From positions 1 to 38,559 of the forward strand of contig JAEEVA010000030.1 of NCBI GenBank assembly GCA_016286995.1: a stretch of 38,559 nucleotides of DNA, given 5' to 3'. Both the position numbers and the translations under genes were made by a program. This stretch comes from Prevotella sp. GTDB lineage: Bacteria > Bacteroidota > Bacteroidia > Bacteroidales > Bacteroidaceae. The notes below the pieces were generated by a model. That model was not told the origin of the DNA. It saw nothing but the letters and a program-made list of their open reading frames with translations, and ran no database searches. Shown one piece after another: positions 31,843 through 38,559 of the stretch. The stretch's first letter is position 1; each line of letters starts with the position of its first letter.

Positions 31843-32814
31843 TTATTTCATCAGTTGCGGTGCGCTGGCCTCTATCATGATGGAGTTTTTTGCCCCACTG
31901 ACATCGAAGGTTAGGGTAGACTCTGTTGGCGTCACGTCGAGTGAGCACGGGGCCCCCTCGATGAGTGGCAGACAACTGTTGCTGCCAACGGGGAAGCCGC
32001 AGCAGACAGGGATGTCCAAGTCGTGCAGATGGGCAGTCAGCATCTGTTCGACGCTGCCGAACTGAAGGTCGTACCTGATGGAGCTGAACGTACCGAAAAT
32101 GATGCCTTTCACCTGCTCGAAATCTAACTGCAGGTGTAGCATGTAGAATAGTCGGTCGATGGCGTGCAGCGGTTCCTCTACTTCCTCGATAAAAAGGATG
32201 ATGTCCTGTTTTGGAGTGACGTGGAACTTGGTGCCGGTGATGGCGGCATAGCTGGAAAGGTTGCCACCGACAAGAATGCCATCGGCATGACCGCAGCGAT
32301 TGTAGGGATGGAAAGGGACGCTGTATTGTGGCATCGTGCCAAAGAGAATGTGGCGGGTGATGGTGGTGGCAGGTTCCTGACTGCTGGCTATCTGGAAGGC
32401 CATGGGTCCGTGGATGCTCATGATTCCTGCGCTGGCGGCAGCATATAGCAAGATGGTGATGTCGCCGTGCCCTGTCAGCCATTTGGGATGCTGGCGATAG
32501 GTTTCAAGAGGGATGCGATCCAGCAGGTGCATGGAACCATAGCCCCCACGCGAACAGAAAATAGCCTTGATGCTGTCGTCATTGAGTGCCCACAGCAGGT
32601 CGGCAGCACGTTCGTCGGCCGTTCCGGCATAAGCGTCGACATTCAGACTGGTGGTATGGGGACCGATGACAGGCTGCAGGCCCCAGCTTTTGATGACTTC
32701 GGCAGCCTGCAGTATGGCCTCCTCGGGTACCCAGTAGGCAGGGGACACAAGGGCTACTTTATCCCCTTCTTTTAAAAAAGGTGGTTGAACAATCTTTTTA
32801 TTTTGAAACATCAT
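31843..32814 (-). CDS. LD-carboxypeptidase (peptidase S66) homologue with replaced catalytic residues
   Basis: This 323-residue protein has the fold signatures of LdcA, which removes the terminal D-Ala from murein tetrapeptides in the cytoplasm: KVALVSPAYWV, CSRGGYGSMHLLDRI, IHGPMAF and ILVGGNLSSYAA. In the position of the nucleophile motif G-[YF]-S-D-I-T it has GHGDIT, so the serine is a glycine. Near the C-terminus, GFPVGSNSCLPL stands where GFPxGH is usual, so the histidine is also missing. The glutamate region FIEEVEEP is kept. It is either a pseudoenzyme or a subfamily with another mechanism or substrate. Its start overlaps the stop of the upstream gene by 4 bp (ATGA), so translation is probably coupled. 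Confidence 0.85.
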   Translation of the reverse strand: MMFQNKKIVQPPFLKEGDKVALVSPAYWVPEEAILQAAEVIKSWGLQPVIGPHTTSLNVDAYAGTADERAADLLWALNDDSIKAIFCSRGGYGSMHLLDRIPLETYRQHPKWLTGHGDITILLYAAASAGIMSIHGPMAFQIASSQEPATTITRHILFGTMPQYSVPFHPYNRCGHADGILVGGNLSSYAAITGTKFHVTPKQDIILFIEEVEEPLHAIDRLFYMLHLQLDFEQVKGIIFGTFSSIRYDLQFGSVEQMLTAHLHDLDIPVCCGFPVGSNSCLPLIEGAPCSLDVTPTESTLTFDVSGAKNSIMIEASAPQLMK

Positions 32815-33215
32815 CTTCTCCTTCTGTGGCGACGTCGCGCATGACGCCGCTTTGTTTTTTTGTTTGTCTTTTTGGATACTTTACTCTTTTTTGTGCTGGT
32901 CACTGCTTCGTCGTCGTCATCGTCGTCATTCGTCAGCGTATCCTCTGTCAAAGACAGAATAGTGCTTAAAGAGGCGTCGTCAGTCTGGGCATCGTCAGTT
33001 TGGACGTCTTCTGTCTGGGCGGTCATAGCATCCAATTCTTCCTGGGTGTAGTAAACCACTTCCAGTTCCACGTTTACGCCGGCAGGCTTGACGAATGTCC
33101 ACGTGCCGTCATCGTTTTTTGTTACGGGGATGTTGTCGTCAGCCTGTGCCGTCATCGCTGTCAGCATGGCGACCAAGACCAGTCCGTAGATAATAGTATG
33201 TCTTTTCATATTCAT
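32811..33215 (-). CDS. Small secreted protein with acidic middle and arginine-rich tail
   Basis: This 134-residue protein has a signal peptide (about 1-25, ending MTAQA). A short domain DDGTWTFVKPAGVNVELEVV is of a type seen in Prevotella surface proteins (recalled). An acidic part contains QTDDAQTDDA and NDDDDDDE. The extremely basic end KKTKRRHARRRHRRRR completes it. I do not recognise a family for the whole protein. It is the middle gene of a three-gene operon: 12 bp after the DUF1566-like gene and overlapping the S66 homologue by 4 bp. The basic tail could bind nucleic acid or anionic envelope polymers; that is a guess. The ATG at 33207-33209 (MKRHTIIYG) is an alternative start. Confidence 0.7.
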   Translation of the reverse strand: MNMKRHTIIYGLVLVAMLTAMTAQADDNIPVTKNDDGTWTFVKPAGVNVELEVVYYTQEELDAMTAQTEDVQTDDAQTDDASLSTILSLTEDTLTNDDDDDDEAVTSTKKSKVSKKTNKKTKRRHARRRHRRRR

Positions 33216-33227
33216 TCTCCTGATAAG

Positions 33228-33962
33228 TTAAAATGCCAGTACGGCACGCACACCGTACAGATGTGTCTTGTTACCAAATTGGAAACTACTGTTGTAAAAG
33301 AGGTAGAAGCCTGCGGTGCCATTCTCGTTCTCTGTCGACGTCCAATAGTAGTTGAACAATACGCGCTGTCCACCCGATGTGGTGATGAGCTGAGGAAGGC
33401 GGTTGTCGTCGCCGCCCATCACTTGCAGGTCTTGAATGGTCGGCAGGCGCCAAGTAGCATCCTTGACGGAATAGGTGGAAGACCATTCGCTGACAGCTGT
33501 AGAGGCGTCCGACCAGACCAGACGCTCCATGCTGGCATCGTTGAGGGCGATAGCCAGTCCGTGGCTGCAGTCCGACACATTGCCGAGGTAGGCTATCATG
33601 GCAACGGGGATTGTTTCTTCGCTTTTTGCCGCCATGACATGAGGATAAACACGGCCATTCGTGGCAATAACCCACCCGATGTGGTCGGCAGTCACGACAC
33701 TTAAATCAACAGACTGTCCGCGCCAAGGGGAGATGCCCCTTGCCTTGATGGTCTTGATTCTGCCTGCCTCTGCCGTTGTGGGGGTCAGTACAACCACTGA
33801 CGAGTCAGCAATGCCCGACAGCTTCCCATGCCTCACTTCCTGTCCGTTAACTTTCCACCTGTTGGGGATGCCGGTAACAGTATCCTGTGCCTGAGTTCCC
33901 TGACAGAAAAAACAGACCATCATCATCAATAGATAAAACTTTCTGCTGTTTCTCATTTTCAT
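33228..33962 (-). CDS. Secreted DUF1566/Fib_succ-like protein
   Basis: This 244-residue exported protein has a signal peptide MKMRNSRKFYLLMMMVCFFC (continuing QGTQA). The mature part ends in the pattern ATWRLPTIQDLQVMGG...YWTSTENENGTAGFYLF...VRAVLAF. This is the typical DUF1566/fibrobacter-succinogenes-type module (WRLPT, YWTST, VRxVxAF) found in many Bacteroidetes secreted proteins and related to lectin-like folds. No catalytic residues are evident. I chose the ATG at 33960-33962 because the longer frame (to 34007) begins upstream of the likely transcript start. It is the first gene of the operon with the acid/base protein and the S66 homologue. Confidence 0.78.
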   Translation of the reverse strand: MKMRNSRKFYLLMMMVCFFCQGTQAQDTVTGIPNRWKVNGQEVRHGKLSGIADSSVVVLTPTTAEAGRIKTIKARGISPWRGQSVDLSVVTADHIGWVIATNGRVYPHVMAAKSEETIPVAMIAYLGNVSDCSHGLAIALNDASMERLVWSDASTAVSEWSSTYSVKDATWRLPTIQDLQVMGGDDNRLPQLITTSGGQRVLFNYYWTSTENENGTAGFYLFYNSSFQFGNKTHLYGVRAVLAF

Positions 33963-33994
33963 TCTAGTAATCATCACCTTGTAGAAATTTGTCG

Positions 33995-34002
33995 CAAAGG
34001 TA
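33995..34002 (-). promoter_or_regulatory. -7 box (TACCTTTG) for the DUF1566/S66 operon
   Basis: TACCTTTG on the minus strand matches TAnnTTTG, 32 bp upstream of the chosen start. It is divergent from the 7-TM AraC gene. Confidence 0.6.
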
Positions 34003-34049
34003 CTCATTTTAGGCCGAATAACTGCAAATAATGACGCGGTTGATGCAGA

Positions 34050-34089
34050 TTTTGTAAATTATAAAACACTTTTGTAAATTCTAAAAGGC
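34050..34089 (+). promoter_or_regulatory. Tandem 20-bp direct repeat upstream of the membrane AraC gene
   Basis: TTTTGTAAATT occurs at 34050-34060 and 34070-34080, each followed by A/CTAAAA, giving a 20-bp period. It lies about 30-40 bp before the -7 box at 34120 and also between two divergent promoters. It may be the regulator's own site. Confidence 0.6.
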
Positions 34090-34119
34090 ATATGCCTCGA
34101 TTATTTCGATGTTTTTGTG

Positions 34120-34127
34120 TACCTTTG
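34120..34127 (+). promoter_or_regulatory. -7 box (TACCTTTG) for the membrane AraC gene
   Basis: TACCTTTG matches TAnnTTTG and lies 19 bp before the ATG at 34147. A start at 34117 would lie upstream of the transcript and is therefore excluded. Confidence 0.65.
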
Positions 34128-34146
34128 CCGAATAATTACAAAAAGT

Positions 34147-35259
34147 ATGTACGAACACGAAGGACTTAAAGACATCTTTTTCATCATGCTCTATGGCGGA
34201 GCAACATTGCTCGCTATCGTAGCGTGCTGTTATCTGTTGCTGACACACGGTAATATGTTTCTCGCATCTGTCAGACCGCCAAGGAAACTGCGCTGGTGGG
34301 CAGCGGCATTCATGGCAGCAGTGGCGGCAAGTCATCTGTGGTGGGTGCTGCTGAGTATTCACTGGCTGGAGGACGACCGATTGGTGAGAAACATTGTGGC
34401 CATCACACTCGACCGTCTGACGTTCGTACCGCTGATGATGTGCGTGCTGCTGCGTATGCTGCAAGACCGGCATCGTCCGCTATGGCCCATTGCCGTTGTG
34501 ATGGTACCGATAGCTGTCCTTGCCGTCATCTGCATCGTCAGAAGGGACACTGCTTTTGAAATGTATACGGAATGGTATAGCATAGCGATTGGAGTTGTCT
34601 TTACGATATATTATGTACACGCGGTAAGGCAACATGGCCAGTGGCTACATGAGAACTATGCCGACTTGGAACACAAGGAGGTGTGGCAAAGCTTATTGCT
34701 GATGGCATTCATATTACTGGTATACGTAGCCTACACCTCGAACGAGGGCGACCTTGTCACAGAATACCTTGCACAGGTAAACACACTCATCATCATCGGC
34801 TTTGTGCTTTGGCGCATAGAAACGCTACAGCAGCTTGACGACAGCGTCGATGAAGAGACTGAGGAAAGTCCTGCCGTCAACATCATCCAGAATAGTCCGG
34901 CTTCCGTCAACATCGGTGAATTGTTGCAAAAGCGCTGTGAAGCCACACAGCTATACCTGCAGCATGAACTCACGCTGCAACAGCTCGCTATCGCCATCGG
35001 CACCAACCGCACCTATCTCGGCAACTATTTCGCACAGCAGGGCATCACCTATAATGCCTATATCAACCATTTGCGCATCGAACATTTCATCCGACTCTAT
35101 CGCGAATCATCAAAAACATCAAGCACCCTTACGGCAAAAGCAATAGCACATCAAAGCGGCTTCCGCAGCTATATTACCTTTAGTGCCGTCTTCAAAAAAA
35201 TCATCGGAACAACCGTCACAGAATGGATCAAGAGCGAGGAAGAGAACCGTCTTCCCTAA
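34147..35259 (+). CDS. Seven-TM membrane-anchored AraC-family regulator
   Basis: This 370-residue protein has about seven hydrophobic helices in residues 8-230 (for example IFFIMLYGGATLLAIVACCY, LWPIAVVMVPIAVLAVICIV and WQSLLLMAFILLVYVAYTS). They are followed by a linker and a cytoplasmic AraC/XylS DNA-binding domain (about 265-365). That domain has ELTLQQLAIAIGTNRTYLGN and AIAHQSGFRSYITFSAVFKK. The membrane part resembles other Bacteroidetes 7-TM sensor-AraC fusions. The ligand is unknown. A 20-bp tandem repeat just upstream suggests autoregulation. It converges on murQ with a 30-bp gap and no visible terminator. Confidence 0.9.
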   Translation: MYEHEGLKDIFFIMLYGGATLLAIVACCYLLLTHGNMFLASVRPPRKLRWWAAAFMAAVAASHLWWVLLSIHWLEDDRLVRNIVAITLDRLTFVPLMMCVLLRMLQDRHRPLWPIAVVMVPIAVLAVICIVRRDTAFEMYTEWYSIAIGVVFTIYYVHAVRQHGQWLHENYADLEHKEVWQSLLLMAFILLVYVAYTSNEGDLVTEYLAQVNTLIIIGFVLWRIETLQQLDDSVDEETEESPAVNIIQNSPASVNIGELLQKRCEATQLYLQHELTLQQLAIAIGTNRTYLGNYFAQQGITYNAYINHLRIEHFIRLYRESSKTSSTLTAKAIAHQSGFRSYITFSAVFKKIIGTTVTEWIKSEEENRLP

Positions 35260-35289
35260 CAGTATGTGGTCATCACTCGCCAGGTGGTA

Positions 35290-36090
35290 TTACTGTTTCT
35301 TGAGAACTTTGTCAACACTCCCAGCTTCCAGCAGACACTCTTGAGCCTCATCATAACTCAGGCCGAGAGACTCCTGAATCATCCTCGTTCCACGATCGAT
35401 GAGCTTAGCGTTGGTGAGTTGCATCTTCACCATGCGGTTACCCTCGACACGACCCATACGGATCATCAACGAGGTGCTAATCATGTTCAGCACCATCTTC
35501 TGTGCTGTGCCACTCTTCATGCGACTGGAACCCGTGACGAACTCTGGACCCACTATTGTCTCGATAGGATGGTCTGCGGCAGCGGCCAACGGGGTATTGG
35601 GATTACTGGTAATGCAGCCTGTCAGCAGACCATTCTTTCTGGCCTCGCTGACTGCTCCTATGACGTAGGGTGTGGTTCCTGAGGCTGCTATGCCTATCAC
35701 CGTATCATCCGCTGTTGGCTGATGCGCCAAAACGTCGTGCCAACCGTTTTCCGGATCATCTTCTGCCTTCTCAACGGCATGTCGTAAAGCATCGTCACCA
35801 CCAGCAATAATCCCTAGGACTCTATCAGGTGCAACACCAAACGTTGGCGGCAGTTCACTGGCATCGAGTACACCCAGACGTCCACTGGTGCCTGCGCCTA
35901 CATAGAAGAGTCTGCCACCTCGTTTCATCCTCGGTTCAATGGCCGTGACCAGTGCCTCTATCTGTGGTAGAGCCTGGCGGACAGCTTCTGCCACCCGCAT
36001 GTCCTCTTCATTGATGTGTTGCAGCAATTCGCCTATTGACATTCGTTCCAGATGGTCGAAGTGAGACGGCTGCTCAGTAATCTTCTGCAT
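35290..36090 (-). CDS. murQ: N-acetylmuramic acid 6-phosphate etherase
   Basis: This 266-residue SIS-domain enzyme cleaves the lactyl ether of MurNAc-6-phosphate to GlcNAc-6-phosphate and D-lactate in cell-wall recycling, in the cytoplasm. Conserved motifs are FYVGAGTSGRLGVLDASELP (sugar-phosphate loop and the catalytic-type glutamate E79), IIAGGDDALRHAVEKAEDD, GIAASGTTPYV and EFVTGSSRMKSGTAQKMVLN. The length is slightly below the E. coli protein, as usual in Bacteroidetes. It stands alone, read from a promoter carried by repeat D. Confidence 0.95.
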   Translation of the reverse strand: MQKITEQPSHFDHLERMSIGELLQHINEEDMRVAEAVRQALPQIEALVTAIEPRMKRGGRLFYVGAGTSGRLGVLDASELPPTFGVAPDRVLGIIAGGDDALRHAVEKAEDDPENGWHDVLAHQPTADDTVIGIAASGTTPYVIGAVSEARKNGLLTGCITSNPNTPLAAAADHPIETIVGPEFVTGSSRMKSGTAQKMVLNMISTSLMIRMGRVEGNRMVKMQLTNAKLIDRGTRMIQESLGLSYDEAQECLLEAGSVDKVLKKQ

Positions 36091-36112
36091 GCTATTCGAT
36101 TAAATGTTGCTG

Positions 36113-36120
36113 CAAAGTTA
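36113..36120 (-). promoter_or_regulatory. -7 box (TAACTTTG) for murQ, at the edge of repeat D
   Basis: On the minus strand TTTTG, 19 bp and TAACTTTG form a full consensus Bacteroidetes promoter. It lies 22 bp upstream of the murQ ATG and almost wholly inside the repeat. Confidence 0.7.
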
Positions 36121-36177
36121 CGAAAAGTCGAGAGCAAAACAAAAGAATTTATTCTTTTTTTTGCCGAGACGGAGTAA
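36118..36177 (-). repeat. Dispersed promoter-bearing palindromic element, copy D (plus partial copy from 36195)
   Basis: This 60-bp element has the same ends and inner stem (AAAGAAT-TT-ATTCTTT) as copies A-C. A partial copy of its left arm, TTACGAAAAGTCGAGAG, recurs at 36195-36211 directly before the pnp terminator. Confidence 0.88.
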
Positions 36178-36215
36178 GTTCGACGAAGTCAAGGTTACGA
36201 AAAGTCGAGAGACAA

Positions 36216-36248
36216 AACAGGCCACTCACGTTGAATGAGCGGCCTGTT
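36216..36248 (-). terminator. Intrinsic terminator of pnp
   Basis: On the minus strand AACAGGCCGCTCA pairs with TGAGTGGCCTGTT around a short loop and is followed by TTGTCTC. It lies 32 bp after the pnp stop codon. Confidence 0.85.
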
Positions 36249-36279
36249 GGTATGAATGCCGGAATGGTGTGTTCGGCAA

Positions 36280-38559
36280 TTAGAAGTCAAGCTTGTCGAG
36301 CTCGTCGGTGAAGTCCTTAGGCTCGTTGGTGGGCTCGTGATATTCCTCGTTGCGCTCACGACGCTCATTACGCTCTGGACGGGGACGGCGTTCGCCACGC
36401 TCGCCTCTGTCGCCACGTTCGCCGCGGTCACGACGCTCACCTCTGTCGCGACGCTCACCACGCTCGGGACGCTCACGGCGCTCACCACGGGCAGGACGCT
36501 CCTGATAACCCTCGGGTTTCTCGATGAGTACGCGGTGTGACAGCTTGAACTTACCAGTCTTCGGATCGATTTCAAGCAGCTTGACGGTAATCTTGTCACC
36601 CTCCTTGATACCTGCCTCCTCGACGGTCTCGAGGCGCTTCCAGTCAATCTCAGAGATGTGCAGCAGACCGTCCTTGCCAGGCATGAACTCTACGAAGCAG
36701 CCGTAAGGCATGATGCTGCGAACGGTACCCTCGTAAACCTCGCCGACCTCAGGGATAGCAACGATAGCCTTAATCTTGGCGATGGCAGCGTCGATGCTCT
36801 CCTTGTTAGGACCGCTGACCTGAATCTTACCAACGCCATCTTCCTCATCGATGGTGATGGTGGCACCAGTATCCTCCTGCATCTGCTGGATAATCTTTCC
36901 GCCCGGGCCAATGACAGCACCAATGAACTCCTTCGGAATCTCGAAGGCCTCGATACGGGGAACATGGGGCTTCAGCTCAGGACGTGGCTCAGCGATGGTA
37001 TCGGTGATGCACTTCAGGATGTGCTCACGACCAGCCTTAGCCTGCATGAGGGCTTTCTCGAGGATGTCGAACGACAGACCGTCGCACTTGATATCCATCT
37101 GGGTAGCGGTCAGACCATCCTTCGTACCAGTGGTCTTGAAGTCCATATCACCCAAGTGGTCCTCGTCGCCAAGGATATCGCTCAATACAGCGTACTTGTC
37201 TTCTCCAGGATTCTTGATTAGACCCATAGCGATACCTGAAACAGGCTTCTTCATGGGAACACCAGCGTCCATCAGAGCCAGCGTACCAGCGCAGACGGTA
37301 GCCATTGATGAAGAACCGTTAGACTCCATGATCTGGCTCACTACACGAACGGTGTAGGGGAAGTCGGCAGGAATCATCTCCTTCAGACCACGCCATGCCA
37401 GATGGCCGTGACCAATCTCACGACGGCCTACACCACGCTGTGCCTTAGCCTCACCCGTACAGAACGGGGGGAAGTTATAGTGCAGCAGGAAGCGCTGATA
37501 GCTCTTGTCGAGCACGTCGTCAACGAGCTTCTCGTCGAGCTTGGTACCCAGGGTAACAGTCGTCAGCGACTGTGTCTCACCACGGGTGAAGATAGAGCTT
37601 CCGTGAGGCATGGGCAGGGGAGAAACCTCGCACCAGATGGGGCGGATGTCGGTGGTCTTACGACCATCCAGGCGGATGCCCTCGTCGAGGATGCAACGGC
37701 GCATGGCGTCGCGCTCCACGTCGTGATAGTAGCGGTCCATCATGGCCTCGTAGTCATCGTCGGAAATCTCGACGGCAGAACCGTCGAGCACTGTGCCAGC
37801 GGCGGCAGCAGCCTCAGCAGCGGCCTTGCGCTCTGCAAAGAATTTTTCCTTGAAGTCAGCAAGAATCTTCTCGAAGGCCTCAGCACGGGCGTGTTTCTCG
37901 AGAGCCTGCTTGGTGATGTCGTAGGCGGGCTGGTACAGCTCCTTGTTCATGCGCTCACGCAGGGCTTCGTCGTTGATCTCGTGGTCATACTCGCGCTTCA
38001 CATCCTTGCCCAGCTCCTTGCTCAGTTCAACCTGCAGCTCGCACATGGGCTTGATGGCATCCATAGCTGCCTTCAAGGCGCCGAGCAGGTCCTGCTCAGA
38101 CACTTCCTTCATCTCGCCTTCCACCATCATGATGTTCTCAGCAGAGGCGCCGACCATGATGTCCATGTCGGCCTCCTTCATCTGCTCGAAGGTGGGGTCG
38201 ATGACGTACTCGCCATTGACACGAGCCACGCGGACCTCAGAGATGGGGCACTCGAAGGGGATATCGGAACATGCCAGCGCTGCCGATGCTGCAAAACCTG
38301 CCAAAGCATCGGGCTGGTCAACACCATCGGCGCTGAACAGCATCACGTTGACAAAAACTTCTGCATGATAATTGGAGGGGAACAACGGACGGAGTACACG
38401 GTCCACCAGACGACTGGTCAGGATCTCGTTGTCCGAGGCTTTGCCCTCGCGCTTGGTGAAGCCACCGGGGAAACGGCCTGCGGCGGCGTACTGCTCTCTG
38501 TAGTCAACCTGCAGAGGCATGAAATCTGTTCCGGGAACTGCATCTTTTGCGGCACAAAC
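36280..38559 (-). CDS. pnp: Polyribonucleotide nucleotidyltransferase (partial, 5' end outside window)
   Basis: PNPase degrades RNA 3' to 5' with phosphate, giving nucleoside diphosphates. The visible 759 codons contain most of RNase PH domain 1 ([17 protein letters not shown]), the helical linker, RNase PH domain 2 (GQVKI-like core with [17 protein letters not shown] and [13 protein letters not shown]), a KH domain ([15 protein letters not shown]) and an S1 domain ([15 protein letters not shown]). The frame is open to the window edge, so the first few dozen residues are missing. After the S1 domain is an unusual tail of about 70 residues made of ERR/GER/DRGER repeats, ending in acidic [10 protein letters not shown]. 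Confidence 0.96.
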   Translation of the reverse strand, partial: VCAAKDAVPGTDFMPLQVDYREQYAAAGRFPGGFTKREGKASDNEILTSRLVDRVLRPLFPSNYHAEVFVNVMLFSADGVDQPDALAGFAASAALACSDIPFECPISEVRVARVNGEYVIDPTFEQMKEADMDIMVGASAENIMMVEGEMKEVSEQDLLGALKAAMDAIKPMCELQVELSKELGKDVKREYDHEINDEALRERMNKELYQPAYDITKQALEKHARAEAFEKILADFKEKFFAERKAAAEAAAAAGTVLDGSAVEISDDDYEAMMDRYYHDVERDAMRRCILDEGIRLDGRKTTDIRPIWCEVSPLPMPHGSSIFTRGETQSLTTVTLGTKLDEKLVDDVLDKSYQRFLLHYNFPPFCTGEAKAQRGVGRREIGHGHLAWRGLKEMIPADFPYTVRVVSQIMESNGSSSMATVCAGTLALMDAGVPMKKPVSGIAMGLIKNPGEDKYAVLSDILGDEDHLGDMDFKTTGTKDGLTATQMDIKCDGLSFDILEKALMQAKAGREHILKCITDTIAEPRPELKPHVPRIEAFEIPKEFIGAVIGPGGKIIQQMQEDTGATITIDEEDGVGKIQVSGPNKESIDAAIAKIKAIVAIPEVGEVYEGTVRSIMPYGCFVEFMPGKDGLLHISEIDWKRLETVEEAGIKEGDKITVKLLEIDPKTGKFKLSHRVLIEKPEGYQERPARGERRERPERGERRDRGERRDRGERGDRGERGERRPRPERNERRERNEEYHEPTNEPKDFTDELDKLDF

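Noticed and set aside
31832..32482. 216-codon minus-strand frame rich in His/Arg inside the S66 gene
   Set aside because: It is an alternative frame of a well-conserved gene with no sensible domain.
34117..34146. First possible start of the 7-TM AraC gene
   Set aside because: It lies upstream of and across the TACCTTTG box, so the codons would not be in the transcript.

Overview
The window looks like a chromosomal segment from a Prevotella-like member of the Bacteroidales. The reasons are: Bacteroidetes-type promoters (TTTG, about 19-21 bp, TAnnTTTG) in front of most transcription units; little Shine-Dalgarno sequence; secreted proteins with a 'WNTLCLPF' domain and a short G-[KR]-K...KG[VL]YI.NG.K.V.K C-terminal tail typical of Prevotella; and two HU-like genes of Bacteroidetes type. 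The taxonomic call is inference from these signatures.

Layout. (1) 1-2928, minus strand: a SpoIIE-type phosphatase with Cache sensor and fused anti-sigma kinase-like ATPase, a STAS antagonist, and the start of an NSS-family sodium symporter. (2) 3209-17808, plus strand: a 2506-residue nonribosomal peptide synthetase (C-A-T-C-A-T-R) followed closely by two very large secreted beta-helix proteins, probably one operon. (3) 17809-21387: a strong bidirectional terminator, a broken HU-like gene, a lipoprotein/TPR/AraC membrane regulator and a Tat-exported Fe-S aldo/keto reductase, the last two on the minus strand. (4) 21762-29952, plus strand: two more paralogous beta-helix proteins. (5) 30074-36090: an HU-like protein, a CDF metal transporter, a three-gene operon (DUF1566-like secreted protein, small acid/base bipolar protein, S66 carboxypeptidase homologue lacking its usual catalytic residues), a 7-TM AraC regulator and murQ. 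(6) 36280-38559: pnp, cut by the window end.

How it may work together. The NRPS has a terminal reductase and a starting condensation domain, so the family logic predicts an N-acylated dipeptide aldehyde, a class known for protease inhibition. The NRPS gene and the third beta-helix gene, 18 kb apart, carry the same tandem operator-like repeat (CTTGTCTG twice, 21 or 22 bp apart) exactly 48 bp upstream of the TAnnTTTG box. This argues that the peptide and the surface or secreted beta-helix proteins form one regulon, a synthetase/adhesin system I do not recognise as described.

Two genome-level features stand out. Short repeats that look like intergenic DNA are translated in frame at linkers of the NRPS and, at the same position, in all four beta-helix proteins. 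A roughly 60 bp palindromic element that supplies a complete promoter is repeated in front of several unrelated genes.
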